Of a stretch of 64,000 nt of DNA, positions 17,245 to 27,037 are shown one piece after another. This stretch comes from Janthinobacterium sp. FW305-129 (lineage in GTDB: Bacteria > Pseudomonadota > Gammaproteobacteria > Burkholderiales > Burkholderiaceae_D): NCBI RefSeq assembly GCF_020858115.1, contig NZ_JACYMM010000005.1:124001-188000 (forward strand). The letters run 5' to 3'. Below the pieces are notes generated by a model. It was not told the DNA's origin, did not search any database, and saw only the letters and a list, made by a program, of their open reading frames with translations. The stretch's first letter is position 1; every line of letters begins with the position of its first letter. Both the position numbers and the translations under genes were made by a program.

Positions 17245-19668
17245 ATGAGTTCAAGCAACGCCCGCTCCCAGCATCCCGCCCTCCCCGTGAAAACCGTTAT
17301 CGCCGCCAGCCTGATCGCCTGCTTCAGCCTGCCCATGCAGGCGCAAGCGCAGCAAGAGCTGCCGGCCGAAGGCGAATTGCAATCGGTGGTGGTCACCGGC
17401 ACCTTCGCCAAGAACCGCCGCACCATCGATTCCGAATCGCCGATCGACATCCTCACCTCGCGCGACCTGCAAAGCACGGGTTCGGGCGAACTGGCCACCG
17501 TGCTGGCGCGCCTGCTGCCCTCGCTGAACTTCGCCCGCGCCACGGGCGCCGACGCCAGCGACGCCGTGCGTCCGGCGCAATTGCGCGGCCTGTCGCCCGA
17601 CCAGACCCTGGTGCTGGTGAACGGCAAGCGCCGCTATACCTCGGCCGTGGTCAACGTCAACGGCTCGCTGGGCCGCGGCTCGGCGCCCGTCGACCTGAAC
17701 GCCATTCCCCTGGCCGCCATCGACCACGTGGAAGTGCTGCGCGATGGCGCGGCGGCCCAGTACGGCTCCGATGCGATTGCCGGCGTGATCAACATCATCC
17801 TGAAAAAAGGCGCGGCCGGCGGCGACATCGAAGTGGGCTATGGCCAGACGCAGGAACGCGACGGCAAGCAAAAATCCATCAAGGGTTCGGCCGGCTTCGC
17901 CCTGGGCGACGACGGCTGGGTGCGCGTCTCGGCCGAAGTGGCGGAACGCGATCCGACCAACCGCGCCGGCGCCGACTTCCGCAATCCGCTGGAGCCGCGC
18001 TACGGCAAGGTCAACCAGCGTTATGGCGACCCGGAAAGCAAGCCGGCAACGATTTTCCTCAACAGCGAATACCATATCAGCGACAACCTCGACTGGTATG
18101 CCTTCGGCAACTACGGCAAGCGCGACACGTCGGCCGCCGCTACCTGGCGCACGGCGCTGATCACGGACCCGAACAATTCGAAGCTGTTCGTCCAGCGCAC
18201 GCCGATCTACCCGGAAGGCTTCTTGCCGCTGCAAAACAGCACCCTGACGGACCAGTCCTTGGTGACGGGCTTGCGCGGCGAGGCGGCCGGCTGGCGCTGG
18301 GATGCCAGCCTCAATTACGGCAGCAACAAGTTCGAGCTGGACCTGGACAACACGGTCAACCAGTCGCTGGGCGCGAACAGCCCCACGCACTTCTATGCCG
18401 GTTCGCTGAAAAATGAACAGACCGTATTCAACCTCGATGCGGCGCGCGAATTCCCCGTGGCCGCCTTCTCCGGCCCGCTGACGGTGGCCGTGGGCGCCGA
18501 AGCACGCCATGAAAAATACACGATCGGCGCCGGCGACGCAGCCTCGTACACGGGTAGCGGCTCGCAAGGCTTTGCCGGCTTCCGTCCCGCCAACGCGGGC
18601 AGCCACTCGCGCCACAACGAGTCGATCTATGTGAACCTGGAAGCGGAAGCGACGAAGAAGCTGTCCGGCGGCGTGGCCCTGCGCCATGAGCGCTACAGCG
18701 ACTTCGGCAGCACCACGTCGGCCAAGGGTTCGGCCCGCTATGCGTTCACGGACGCGCTGTCCCTGCGCGGCACGGTGTCGAGCGGCTTCCGCGCGCCATC
18801 GCTGGCGCAGCAGTACTACACCATCACCACCACCAATTTCCAGGTCGTCAACGGCGTCAACACGCCGATCGAGACGGGCACCTTCGCCGTCAACACGCCG
18901 CAGGCGCGCGCCCTCGGTGCACAAGACCTGAAACCGGAAAAGGCCCGCAACTACAGCCTGGGCCTGCAATTCCAGCCCAACCGCAACTTCACCACGACGG
19001 TGGATGCCTACCGCATCGACATCGACAACCGTATCCTGTTTTCGGCCAATCTGATCCTCAACAATGATTTGAAGAGCATCCTGGCCGCGCAGGGCACGCC
19101 CGTGGGTTCGGGACGCTACTTCACCAACGCCGTCGACACGCGCACGGAAGGCGTGGACATCGTCAGCACCTACCGCATCGACCTGCAGGACAAGGACCGC
19201 CTGGATCTGACCGTGGCGTACAACCACAACAAGAGCACGGTACGGAAAATCGCCGACAATCCGGCCATCCTGACGGCCAACAACCTGAAACTGATCGACC
19301 GCCAGAGCATCGACCGCATCACGGTGGCCTCGCCGAAGGACAAGTTCAGCCTGGCCGCCGACTACGGCTTCGGCATCTGGAATGCGCACGGCGTCGTGAC
19401 GCGCTACGGCAGCTTCACCGTGCCGCAGAACGACGTCAAGCTGGACCAGACGTATGACCCGCAATGGGTGCTGGACGTGTCCGGTTCCGTGAAACTGGGC
19501 AAGAACTGGCGTCTGGTGGCCGGCATCGACAACGTCACCAACCGCTACCCGGCGCAAGTGACGAGCAACGGTAACCTGAACGTCAACGGCACCCAGCCCT
19601 ACAGCATCTTCGCGCCAAACGGCTTCAACGGCCGCTATTACTACGCAAAGGCTGGCTATAGCTGGTAA
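17245..19668 (+). CDS. TonB-dependent outer-membrane receptor
   Basis: An 807-residue precursor with a signal peptide (about residues 1-35, ending MQAQAQ). A plug domain follows, with VVVTGT near residue 50, LRGLSPDQTLVLVNGKRR and VEVLRDGAAAQYGSDAIAGVINI at about 165-190. A 22-strand barrel follows, ending in an aromatic residue (AGYSW), the BamA sorting signal. Such receptors import ferric siderophores, vitamin B12, haem or sugars using TonB energy. There are no ligand-specific neighbours and no TonB-box regulator domain, so the substrate is open. It stands alone and is followed by a strong terminator. Confidence 0.94.
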   Translation: MSSSNARSQHPALPVKTVIAASLIACFSLPMQAQAQQELPAEGELQSVVVTGTFAKNRRTIDSESPIDILTSRDLQSTGSGELATVLARLLPSLNFARATGADASDAVRPAQLRGLSPDQTLVLVNGKRRYTSAVVNVNGSLGRGSAPVDLNAIPLAAIDHVEVLRDGAAAQYGSDAIAGVINIILKKGAAGGDIEVGYGQTQERDGKQKSIKGSAGFALGDDGWVRVSAEVAERDPTNRAGADFRNPLEPRYGKVNQRYGDPESKPATIFLNSEYHISDNLDWYAFGNYGKRDTSAAATWRTALITDPNNSKLFVQRTPIYPEGFLPLQNSTLTDQSLVTGLRGEAAGWRWDASLNYGSNKFELDLDNTVNQSLGANSPTHFYAGSLKNEQTVFNLDAAREFPVAAFSGPLTVAVGAEARHEKYTIGAGDAASYTGSGSQGFAGFRPANAGSHSRHNESIYVNLEAEATKKLSGGVALRHERYSDFGSTTSAKGSARYAFTDALSLRGTVSSGFRAPSLAQQYYTITTTNFQVVNGVNTPIETGTFAVNTPQARALGAQDLKPEKARNYSLGLQFQPNRNFTTTVDAYRIDIDNRILFSANLILNNDLKSILAAQGTPVGSGRYFTNAVDTRTEGVDIVSTYRIDLQDKDRLDLTVAYNHNKSTVRKIADNPAILTANNLKLIDRQSIDRITVASPKDKFSLAADYGFGIWNAHGVVTRYGSFTVPQNDVKLDQTYDPQWVLDVSGSVKLGKNWRLVAGIDNVTNRYPAQVTSNGNLNVNGTQPYSIFAPNGFNGRYYYAKAGYSW

Positions 19669-19696
19669 AAGAACTCAGTCAAGAGTGTAACGACAC

Positions 19697-19724
19697 AAGC
19701 CCGGCCAATGTGCCGGGCTTTTTT
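19697..19724 (+). terminator. Terminator of the TonB-receptor gene
   Basis: An 8-bp stem AAGCCCGG / CCGGGCTT with an 8-nt loop, followed by TTTT. Confidence 0.85.
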
Positions 19725-19884
19725 GCGAGCATGATCGCTGTGCATGAAAGCTTGATACAGCGCAGCGACAAACAAACCAACCGCGCGGCACCATCCGGAA
19801 ACTGCTAGTCTTTCATGAGCATCCCTCAGCATCAACACAGCTTACCCAACGATTTTTTTCATAACATCAACATGGGGCAATATC

Positions 19885-20574
19885 ATGCTCAAGATTATGC
19901 TCGTCGGATGTATCGCGCTTTCGCTCAGCGGCTGCGCGTCGCAACTAGGAACGCTGTTCAATCGTCCGGTGGTGGAAGATAGCGTCGAAAAAATGCCTGG
20001 CGTCTTTTCACTGTCAGCTGATCGACGAACCGTCATTTTTGTCGTGGACGATGGCGCTACCTCAGATACAAATACTCCCGGCATCAAGAGTCGGGCACGT
20101 TTCTGTGCGGAGCCTCCGCCCGACACGGCGAACGGCATCAAGGCAGCGTTAAACGGCAATATCAATGTGAATGGCAAAACCGCCCTCACCGGCAATGCTG
20201 ATTTCGATGACGAGTTCACAACGACGGTGACCGTCCTCGCTGACAGGACGGCGGCGCTGGACGCCTACCGCACCGGTGTCTACGCCCTGTGTCAGTACCA
20301 TTTGAACGGCGCCGTGAGTCAAGACGAAGTCGCCAGGCTATTTACCCATCTCACCGACACCTTTCTGAAGGTGCAGCAAGCCCAGCAAGTGCAAACGACA
20401 GCGGCCAATATCGAGGCCAAAAAAGCACAACTGGCGCGTGCAGAACTGGAAGTCAAAAACAGCGAAGCACAAGCACAGGCGCTGATGCAAACCCGCCAGC
20501 AGGAACAAACACATCAAGTTGCCATTGAACAAGCCAAGGCACAGCATGCAGTCACAGCAACACCGGCCAAATAA
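19885..20574 (+). CDS. Putative lipoprotein with C-terminal coiled coil
   Basis: The 229-residue precursor has a lipobox LSGC (Cys 17) after a short hydrophobic segment, so it should be a membrane-anchored lipoprotein. A GGGG Shine-Dalgarno supports the start. Residues 18-150 are a globular region of unknown family. Residues about 160-229 are Gln/Ala/Glu-rich heptads typical of a coiled coil. Function unknown. It stands between the TonB receptor and the DUF2314 gene with its own upstream region. Confidence 0.75.
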   Translation: MLKIMLVGCIALSLSGCASQLGTLFNRPVVEDSVEKMPGVFSLSADRRTVIFVVDDGATSDTNTPGIKSRARFCAEPPPDTANGIKAALNGNINVNGKTALTGNADFDDEFTTTVTVLADRTAALDAYRTGVYALCQYHLNGAVSQDEVARLFTHLTDTFLKVQQAQQVQTTAANIEAKKAQLARAELEVKNSEAQAQALMQTRQQEQTHQVAIEQAKAQHAVTATPAK

Positions 20575-20704
20575 GCGGTTCTTGCCACAGGCTCGCCAAG
20601 GTGGGCAAGATGGCGGCTGCGCGCGCAGTCTGTTGCCATGCGGGTGGCCATCCTGGCCCGCAATCGGCTACCATGGGTGCTACTCTTCTTGAGAACGGAT
20701 CACC

Positions 20705-21316
20705 ATGCCCAGCTGGCACCTGGCCGATGCCGCCGAACTGGCGGCGCGCCATCCCTACACTTTCTATAAATCGCCGCCCGAGGCCATCGCCCAGGTGCGC
20801 CCCGGCGAGGTGGTCAAGCTGATCTTCGCCTTCCACAGCGACGATCCGCAGGCGCCGGGCGCCGAGCGCATGTGGGTGCTGGTCGACACGGTCGAGGCAA
20901 ATGGCCACTTTACGGGCAAGCTCGACAACATGCCCGGCTACATCGCCGATCTGCGCGCCAAGGACCCCGTCGCTTTCGCGGCGCGCCACATCATCAATAC
21001 GCAGCACGACGATGACGACAACCTCGTCAACCGCTACGCGGGCCTGTGCTTCGTGACGAAAAAAGTGCTGGAAGACGGCGCGCCCGTCGGCTACCTGTAC
21101 CGCGAGGAGCCGGACAACGCCGACGACAGCGGCTGGCGCTTCACGGCCAACGACGAAAGCGACGACTACATCAACGACAGCGCCAACGTGGCCCTCGTCT
21201 CGCTGGGCGCCGTGCTCGGCGTGGACGACCGTTTTATTAAGCTGCTGGACGCTCCGGCCGGCGCGGCCTATGCCTTCGACCATAGCACGCAACAATTCAT
21301 GGCGGTTGACGAATGA
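20705..21316 (+). CDS. DUF2314 + DUF2185 protein
   Basis: Two domains of unknown function lie in tandem in 203 residues. Residues 25-105 fit DUF2314 (GEVVKLIF...ERMWVLVD...GKLDNMPG...VAFAARHI). Residues 115-165 fit DUF2185 (CFVTKKVLEDGAPVGYLYRE, then DSGWRF...DDYINDS). DUF2185-type domains occur among immunity proteins of polymorphic toxin systems, but no toxin gene is seen next to it. No signal peptide. The stop overlaps the next start as ATGA, tying it to the YjbR gene. Confidence 0.8.
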   Translation: MPSWHLADAAELAARHPYTFYKSPPEAIAQVRPGEVVKLIFAFHSDDPQAPGAERMWVLVDTVEANGHFTGKLDNMPGYIADLRAKDPVAFAARHIINTQHDDDDNLVNRYAGLCFVTKKVLEDGAPVGYLYREEPDNADDSGWRFTANDESDDYINDSANVALVSLGAVLGVDDRFIKLLDAPAGAAYAFDHSTQQFMAVDE

Positions 21317-21666
21317 CAAACGATGATCTGAAAGACTTTTGCGCAGCCCTGCCCGGCGCGCAAGCCGTGCTGTACGGTGCGCCGTCGAACATCCTCGTGT
21401 ATGAAGTGGGCGGCAAGAAATTTGCGTATTTCAAGACCAGCATGCCCGAGCAGTGGCGCTTCAGCCTGCGCGTCAGCGCGGAACGCTTTGTCGAACTGAC
21501 GGACATGCCGGGCGTGAAACCGGCCCGCTACATGGGCCGCTTTCACTGGGTCACCATCGTCGATGTGGCGCGTTTTCCTACCGATTACCTGGTGGAACTG
21601 GTGCAGGATAGCCATGCGCGCGCCGTGGCCAGCCTGACCCGCGCGCAGCGGGCCGCACTGGCTTAA
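21313..21666 (+). CDS. MmcQ/YjbR-like protein
   Basis: A 117-residue protein of the YjbR (CyaY-like fold) family. LPGAQAVLYGAPSNILVYEVGGKKFAYF (read in parts), RFVELTDMPGVKPARYMGRFHWV and the terminal SHARAVASLTRAQR are typical. These are small cytoplasmic proteins suspected to bind DNA; the function is not established. It is translationally coupled to the DUF2314/DUF2185 gene, and its 3' end overlaps that of cysB on the other strand by 4 nt. Confidence 0.88.
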   Translation: MTNDDLKDFCAALPGAQAVLYGAPSNILVYEVGGKKFAYFKTSMPEQWRFSLRVSAERFVELTDMPGVKPARYMGRFHWVTIVDVARFPTDYLVELVQDSHARAVASLTRAQRAALA

Positions 21667-22595
21667 AGCGCGTCCTCGCCCGCCATGGCGCGGTCGATGT
21701 CTTCGCGCGTCAGGTCCGGCGCCAGTTGCAGGATGAACTCGTAGGCATACGCGCGCAGGTAGGCGCCGCGGCGCACGGCCAGGCGCGTCGTGTTGGTGGC
21801 GAACAGATGCGACGCTTCCACGGCCCGCAGCCCCTTGTCGCGGCCATGGTCGAAGGCCATCGAGGCGACGATGCCCACGCCCAGGCCCAGCGCCACGTAT
21901 TGCTTGATGACGTCGGAATCCATGGCCGTCAGGATGATGTCGGTGGCCACGCCCGCCTTGGCGAACGCGTCGTCGATATGGCCCCGGCCCGTGAAACCCT
22001 TGTCGTAGGTAATCAAGGGATACTTGGCCAGGTCTTCCAGGCGGATCGGTGTATGCTCGAGCAGCGGATGGCCGTCCGGCACGACGATCAGATGGCTCCA
22101 GCGGTAGCACGGGAAGGACACGAGGTCGGGGAACTGGCTCAAGCCTTCCGTAGCGATGCCGATATCGGTCTTGCCGGACAATACCCATTCCGCGATGTGC
22201 TCGGGTGCGCTTTGTTGTAGCGCGATGCGCACGTCGGGGAATGCGGCGCGGAAACTTTGCACCACTTTCGGCAGCGCATAGCGCGCCTGCGTATGCGTGG
22301 CCGCCACGGACAAGGTGCCACTGGTCTGGCCGCTGTATTCGAGGCTGGCCTGCTGCAGGTTTTCCGCCTCGATCAGCAGGCGGTCGACGATCTTCAAAAT
22401 GCCCTTGCCCGGCTCCGTCAAGCCCGTCAATCGCTTGCCGTTGCGCTCGAAGATGACCACGCCCAGCTCGTCCTCGAGTTCGCGGATCTGCCGGCTCACG
22501 CCCGGCTGCGACGTGAACAGCGCATTCGCCACTTCCGTCAGGTTATAGCCGCGGCGGGCCGCTTCGCGGATCGATCGCAATTGTTGAAAGTTCAT
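21663..22595 (-). CDS. cysB: CysB-type LysR regulator
   Basis: A 310-residue LysR protein with the CysB-specific N-terminus MNFQQLRSIREAARRGYNLTEVA and helix-turn-helix LFTSQPGVSRQIRELEDELG at about 27-46. The effector domain contains ATHTQARYALP and TDIGIATEGL, which line the sulfate/N-acetylserine site. CysB activates sulfate uptake and cysteine synthesis when sulfur is scarce. It is the last gene of the cysTWA run, 12 nt after cysA, as in many betaproteobacteria. Confidence 0.93.
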   Translation of the reverse strand: MNFQQLRSIREAARRGYNLTEVANALFTSQPGVSRQIRELEDELGVVIFERNGKRLTGLTEPGKGILKIVDRLLIEAENLQQASLEYSGQTSGTLSVAATHTQARYALPKVVQSFRAAFPDVRIALQQSAPEHIAEWVLSGKTDIGIATEGLSQFPDLVSFPCYRWSHLIVVPDGHPLLEHTPIRLEDLAKYPLITYDKGFTGRGHIDDAFAKAGVATDIILTAMDSDVIKQYVALGLGVGIVASMAFDHGRDKGLRAVEASHLFATNTTRLAVRRGAYLRAYAYEFILQLAPDLTREDIDRAMAGEDAL

Positions 22596-22607
22596 GGCTA
22601 TCCTGTA

Positions 22608-23678
22608 TTAAGTTCGGGTGGGTTCAACAAATACGTGCAGGCGTTTCGGACGGACTACCAGCGTTTCGCCTTCCTTCAGCTGCAGATGGGTAAAACGCTC
22701 GTTCGACATCACCGCTTCGATCAGTTCGCTGTTATCGACGCGCTGCAAGTCCAGCTGGGCCAGCGGGCCGATCGCATGGGCGCGGCTCAGCTTCACGACG
22801 ATGCCTTCCGCGCCCTGCGTGTAGCGGTCGATTTCCAGGTCGTGCGGGCGCACATAGGCCGTGCCCTTGCTGTCGCTCACGCCCGCATAATCGGGCACTT
22901 CGAAGCTGGCGTCGCCCGTGGCCATCACGCCGTCATGCACGCGGCCATGGAACAGGTTGACGTTGCCCAGGAAACCGTACACGAACGGCGAGGCCGGGTG
23001 GTTGTAGACTTGCTCTGGGGAACCGAGTTGCTCGACGGTGCCCTTGTTCATCAGCACCACCTGGTCCGCCACTTCCAGCGCCTCTTCCTGGTCATGCGTG
23101 ACGAAAATGCTGGTCACGTGCAAGTCGTCGTGCAGGCGGCGCAGCCAGCGGCGCAATTCCTTGCGCACCTTGGCGTCGAGCGCGCCGAACGGTTCGTCGA
23201 GCAGCAGCACGCGCGGCTCGACGGCCAGCGCGCGCGCCAGGGCGATGCGCTGGCGTTGTCCGCCCGACAGTTGCGGCGGATAGCGGTCGGCCAGCCAGTC
23301 CAGTTGCACCAGCTCCAGCAAATCTTTCACTTTACGGCGGATCTGGTCTTCCGACGGGCGCTCGCTGCGCGATTTCACGCGCAAGCCAAACGCCACGTTT
23401 TCGAATACCGTCATGTGCTTGAACAGCGCATAGTGTTGAAACACGAAACCGACTTGCCGCTCGCGCACGTGGCGGTTCGACGCGTCTTCCGCATCGAGCA
23501 GCACCTGGCCGCTGTCAGGATGTTCCAGGCCGGCAATAATGCGCAGCAAGGTTGTTTTACCGCAACCCGACGGGCCCAGCAGGGCCGTCAATTCGCCAGC
23601 GGGAAAGTCCAGCGAGATATTGTCGAGGGCGACGAAATCGCCGAAGCGCTTGTGGATGTTTTTAACTGCGATGGTCAT
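22608..23678 (-). CDS. cysA: Sulfate/thiosulfate ABC transporter ATP-binding protein
   Basis: A 356-residue ATPase with Walker [12 protein letters not shown] (about 34-44), Q-loop, signature [15 protein letters not shown] (about 131-145), Walker [13 protein letters not shown] and a C-terminal TOBE-like regulatory domain. It energises sulfate uptake with CysT and CysW. The start lies 1 nt after the cysW stop. Confidence 0.96.
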   Translation of the reverse strand: MTIAVKNIHKRFGDFVALDNISLDFPAGELTALLGPSGCGKTTLLRIIAGLEHPDSGQVLLDAEDASNRHVRERQVGFVFQHYALFKHMTVFENVAFGLRVKSRSERPSEDQIRRKVKDLLELVQLDWLADRYPPQLSGGQRQRIALARALAVEPRVLLLDEPFGALDAKVRKELRRWLRRLHDDLHVTSIFVTHDQEEALEVADQVVLMNKGTVEQLGSPEQVYNHPASPFVYGFLGNVNLFHGRVHDGVMATGDASFEVPDYAGVSDSKGTAYVRPHDLEIDRYTQGAEGIVVKLSRAHAIGPLAQLDLQRVDNSELIEAVMSNERFTHLQLKEGETLVVRPKRLHVFVEPTRT

Positions 23679-23679
23679 A

Positions 23680-24606
23680 TCAGTGCTCCGTGGAACGTAA
23701 GGCGGAATCGTCGGCGTCGCTCTCGTTCAAACGCCACTCAATAAAGGCTTTCAGGGCCAGGGTCACCAGCGCCAGCAAGGCCAGCAGCGAGGCGACGGCA
23801 AACGCGGCGGCGAAGTTGTACTCGTTGTACAGAATCTCCACCTGCAAGGGCATGGTGTTGGTTTCTCCGCGGATATGGCCGGAGACGACGGACACGGCGC
23901 CGAATTCGCCCATGGCGCGGGCATTGCACAGGATCACGCCATACAGCAAGCCCCATTTGATATTTGGCAAGGTGACTCTGCGGAAAGTGTTCCAGCCCGA
24001 GGCGCCCAGCACGATGGCGGCCTCTTCCTCTTCGCTGCCTTGCGACTGCATCAGGGGGATCAGTTCGCGCGCCACGAAGGGGAAGGTAATGAAGATGGTG
24101 GCCAGCACGATGCCGGGCACGGCGAACAAAATCTTGATGTCGTGCGCCTGCAGCCACGGGCCGAACCAGCCCTGGGCGCCAAACATCAGCACGTAGATCA
24201 GGCCGGAAATCACGGGCGAGACGGAAAACGGCAAGTCGATCAGGGTCAATAAAATGCTCTTGCCGCGGAACTCGAACTTGGCGATGCACCACGAAGCGGC
24301 CACGCCGAACACCAGGTTCAGCGGCACGGCGATGGCGGCCGTGATCAGGGTCAACTTGATGGCGGAAATGGCGTCCGGGTCGATGATGGCGGCGATATAC
24401 GCTTCCCAGCCCTTCTTGAACGCTTCCGCAAACACGGCCACCAGGGGCACGATGAGGAATGTCGTCAGAAACAGCAAGGCGATGGTGATCAATACCGTGC
24501 GCACCCACAGCGGCTCCAGCACGACGGGGCCGACATTCGGCTCGAAGCGGCGCGCTGTCGGCCGCGCAGTGTCCACGCCAGCGGCGGCAGTCGTATTCGT
24601 ACTCAT
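23680..24606 (-). CDS. cysW: Sulfate ABC transporter permease CysW
   Basis: A 308-residue inner-membrane permease with six predicted spans and the EAA-type loop [21 protein letters not shown] (read in parts). ATG 24606 ([10 protein letters not shown]) is chosen because it forms an ATGA overlap with the cysT stop. CysW pairs with CysT to form the membrane channel. Confidence 0.95.
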   Translation of the reverse strand: MSTNTTAAAGVDTARPTARRFEPNVGPVVLEPLWVRTVLITIALLFLTTFLIVPLVAVFAEAFKKGWEAYIAAIIDPDAISAIKLTLITAAIAVPLNLVFGVAASWCIAKFEFRGKSILLTLIDLPFSVSPVISGLIYVLMFGAQGWFGPWLQAHDIKILFAVPGIVLATIFITFPFVARELIPLMQSQGSEEEEAAIVLGASGWNTFRRVTLPNIKWGLLYGVILCNARAMGEFGAVSVVSGHIRGETNTMPLQVEILYNEYNFAAAFAVASLLALLALVTLALKAFIEWRLNESDADDSALRSTEH

Positions 24607-25466
24607 GATTTCTTCGCCTTTCCGCGCGTCCATGCTTGCAGCAGGTTAATCGTCAACAACAGCAGGAAAGACACCACCAGCATCACCACGGCGATGGCCG
24701 TGGCGCCCGCGTAATCGTATTGTTCCAATTTGGTAATAATGAACAGCGGCGTGATTTCCGACACCATCGGCATGTTGCCGGCGATAAAGATCACGGAACC
24801 GTACTCGCCCGTGGCGCGGGCGAAGGCCAGCGCAAAGCCCGTCAGCAACGATGGCAAAATCGTGGGGAAGATGACGCGGATAAACGTTTGCAGGGAATTG
24901 GCGCCCAGGCTGGCGGCTGCTTCTTCCAGTTCCTTTTCCGCGTCTTCCAGCACCGGTTGCACGGTGCGCACGACGAACGGCAAGCCGATGAAGGTCAGCG
25001 CCACCACTACGCCCAGCGGCGTGAACGCCACCTTGATGCCCAGCACGCCTTCGATGAACTGGCCGAACCAGCCGTTCGACGAGTACAAGGCCGTCAGGGT
25101 GATGCCGGCCACGGCCGTCGGCAAGGCGAACGGCAAGTCGACCAGGGCGTCGATGATGCGCTTGCCGGGGAATTTATAGCGCACCAGCACCCAGGCCAGG
25201 ATGCCGCCAAACACCACGTTCAGCAGGGCGGCGATCAGCGAGGCGCCAAATGTCAGGCGGTATGACGCCATCACGCGGTCGGACGTGACGGCGCTGAAGA
25301 AGGCGTCCCATGTCATGGTGAAAGTTTTCAGGAACACCGACGACAAGGGAATGAGGACGATCAAGGCCAGGTAAAAGAGCGTGAAGCCCAGTGACAGCTT
25401 AAACCCCGGCATGACCCGAAACGGCGCTCCGCGCGCCTTGGGCGGCGCTAGTGTTGCTTCAGACAT
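24603..25466 (-). CDS. cysT: Sulfate ABC transporter permease CysT
   Basis: A 287-residue permease with six hydrophobic spans. The EAA loop is [20 protein letters not shown], and [16 protein letters not shown] is typical of CysT/CysU. It is the first gene of cysTWA-cysB, overlapping cysW by 4 nt. A strong terminator lies upstream at 25596-25625, so the unit must start in the 130 bp before this gene. Confidence 0.95.
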   Translation of the reverse strand: MSEATLAPPKARGAPFRVMPGFKLSLGFTLFYLALIVLIPLSSVFLKTFTMTWDAFFSAVTSDRVMASYRLTFGASLIAALLNVVFGGILAWVLVRYKFPGKRIIDALVDLPFALPTAVAGITLTALYSSNGWFGQFIEGVLGIKVAFTPLGVVVALTFIGLPFVVRTVQPVLEDAEKELEEAAASLGANSLQTFIRVIFPTILPSLLTGFALAFARATGEYGSVIFIAGNMPMVSEITPLFIITKLEQYDYAGATAIAVVMLVVSFLLLLTINLLQAWTRGKAKKS

Positions 25467-25595
25467 GGAAACCCCTTCTTATTACATTTTTGAGTTATAG
25501 GGCGCAATAATCACATGCAATCGTTATAAAAAGAACTAACCATTTCTCATTTGCTTAGATGGATTTTGCATACTTGCCGGCAGAATCCATGGGCG
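25467..25595 (-). promoter_or_regulatory. Probable promoter region of cysTWA-cysB
   Basis: This A+T-rich stretch lies between the lsfA terminator and cysT. On the minus strand it carries TATAAC (about 25500-25495) with ATAACGATTGC further upstream, reminiscent of CysB-dependent promoters with poor -35 boxes. The assignment to CysB is inference. Confidence 0.4.
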
Positions 25596-25625
25596 AAAAA
25601 AAACGCACCTGCGAGGTGCGTTTTT
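25596..25625. terminator. Strong terminator downstream of lsfA
   Basis: An 11-bp stem AAAACGCACCT / AGGTGCGTTTT with a GCG loop. The minus-strand transcript ends in eight T. It separates the lsfA transcript from cysT. Confidence 0.9.
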
Positions 25626-25633
25626 GCGGAAAC

Positions 25634-25737
25634 AAGAGTGCCGAATAAAACGTTCAGGGCTAGGCGCGTTGCCGAAGACAGTACGAATGTACGGCGAGGC
25701 AATGCAACAACGCCATGGACGTTTTTTCGGTGCTCTT
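25634..25737. repeat. Nested palindromic intergenic repeat, copy 1
   Basis: The outer arms AAGAGTGCCGAATAAAACGT and ACGTTTTTTCGGTGCTCTT are nearly complementary. Inside are GCGTTGCC...GGCAATGC and GTAC-gaat-GTAC. The core GTTCAGGGCtAGGCGC ... GAAGACAGTACGA ... GTACGGCGAG ... GCCATGGAC recurs at 29503-29584. The right arm reaches the end of the lsfA gene. Confidence 0.85.
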
Positions 25738-26374
25738 ACTTGTTTGGCTGCGGCGTCAACCGGAGATATGGCTTGGCGGCCGTAAAACCCTTCGGATACT
25801 TCTGCTTGATCACCTCCGGGTCTTGCACGGTCAAGGGGATGATGACGTCGTCGCCGTCTTGCCAGTTGCCGGGCGTGGCCACCGTGTAGCCGTCCGTCAG
25901 CTGCAGGGCGTCGATGACGCGCAGGATTTCATTGAAGTTGCGGCCCGTACTGAGCGGATACGTGAGGATCAGCCGCACTTTCTTGTTCGGGTCGATGATG
26001 AAGACGGAGCGCACGGTAGCCGTGACGGACTGTTCAGGGTGGATCATGTCGTACAGCACCGACACTTTCTTGTCGACGTCGGCGATGATGGGGAAGCCGA
26101 CCACCGTGTTTTGCGTCTCTTCGATATCCTTGATCCAGCTCTTGTGCGACTCGGCCGCGTCCACGGACAGGGCGATGGCCTTCACGTTGCGCTTGTCGAA
26201 TTCCGGCTTGAGCTTGGCCGTCAGGCCCAGTTCCGTCGTGCACACGGGCGTAAAGTCGGCCGGGTGGGAAAACAGCACCACCCAGGAATTGCCCGCCCAC
26301 TCGTGGAACCTGAGCGGGCCGATCGAGCTGTCTTGTTCAAAATCAGGGGCGACATCGCCCAGGCGTAAAGTCAT
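25736..26374 (-). CDS. lsfA: LsfA-like 1-Cys peroxiredoxin
   Basis: A 212-residue Prx6-type enzyme. Start ATG 26374 (MTLRLGDVAPDF) follows an AAGGAG site. The peroxidatic Cys lies in PADFTPVCTTELG (about residues 40-52), and no resolving Cys follows the Prx fold. The C-terminal KPYLRLTPQPNK is the usual end of 1-Cys Prx. The sequence pattern matches LsfA of Pseudomonas, a peroxiredoxin induced by sulfate starvation, which fits its place between sbp and cysTWA. It reduces hydroperoxides in the cytoplasm. Confidence 0.92.
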   Translation of the reverse strand: MTLRLGDVAPDFEQDSSIGPLRFHEWAGNSWVVLFSHPADFTPVCTTELGLTAKLKPEFDKRNVKAIALSVDAAESHKSWIKDIEETQNTVVGFPIIADVDKKVSVLYDMIHPEQSVTATVRSVFIIDPNKKVRLILTYPLSTGRNFNEILRVIDALQLTDGYTVATPGNWQDGDDVIIPLTVQDPEVIKQKYPKGFTAAKPYLRLTPQPNK

Positions 26375-26417
26375 CGTGATCTCCTTGAGAGGTTGTGTAG
26401 CGAAGATGTTCGTCGTA

Positions 26418-26984
26418 TCAGGCTGCCTGACGGTGGCGCTTGTCGCTTTGCGCCAGATCAAACAGCGTTTGCAGTTGCGCCTGGCCATAAACCCAGTCGC
26501 CAAGGCGCGACTCTGCGTTGATATGGCCCAGCGCACCGCCATCAATATACTTGCAATTCCAGCGCCGCGCCCACTGCGTGGCGTGTTCGGCCGTCATCCA
26601 CGGGTCCGTCTGGCTGGCGATCAGGATGCCGGGGCAAGGCAGGCGCTTTTGCGGCAAAGCCTTGGCCACGCCAAACTTGTCCGGGTCGGCCGGCCCCACC
26701 AGCAGCACGCCGGCCACGCCGTGCGGGTCGCGCGCCAGGCTGTGCGCCGTCGTCAGGCAGCCGAAGCTGTGGGCGACGATCAGGGTCGGGCGCGCATCCT
26801 GCCGCCGCACCTGGTCCAGGCGCGCCGACCAGGTGGCCAGGTCGGGTGCGTTCCAGTCATCCTGCTCGACCCGCTCGAATTGCGGATACAGGCGCTGCCA
26901 GCGGCTCTGCCAGTGCTCGGGACCGCTGTTATGCAAGCCCGGCACGATCAGTACCCGGTAATCGGAAAAGCTGCGCAGCGCCAT
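26418..26984 (-). CDS. RBBP9/YdeN-type alpha/beta hydrolase
   Basis: A 188-residue serine hydrolase. ATG 26984 (MALRSFSDYRVLIVPGLHNSGP) follows AAAGGA. Oxyanion motif GLHNSGPEHWQ, nucleophile in IVAHSFGCLTT (Ser about 76), acid in SQTDPWM and His in GALGHINAES are all visible. The substrate is unknown. It lies 53 nt after sbp and 43 nt before lsfA, so it is probably part of the sulfur-starvation transcript. Confidence 0.9.
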   Translation of the reverse strand: MALRSFSDYRVLIVPGLHNSGPEHWQSRWQRLYPQFERVEQDDWNAPDLATWSARLDQVRRQDARPTLIVAHSFGCLTTAHSLARDPHGVAGVLLVGPADPDKFGVAKALPQKRLPCPGILIASQTDPWMTAEHATQWARRWNCKYIDGGALGHINAESRLGDWVYGQAQLQTLFDLAQSDKRHRQAA

Positions 26985-27037
26985 GATGTGTCCTTTAGTG
27001 ATCGATTCCGGCAAGCGTTGCCGCCTGCCGGTGAAGA

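Noticed and set aside
17251..19557. A 768-codon open frame on the minus strand opposite the TonB receptor
   Set aside because: Antisense artefact of high third-position GC; composition is His/Arg/Val-rich without known motifs, while the plus strand encodes a complete receptor.
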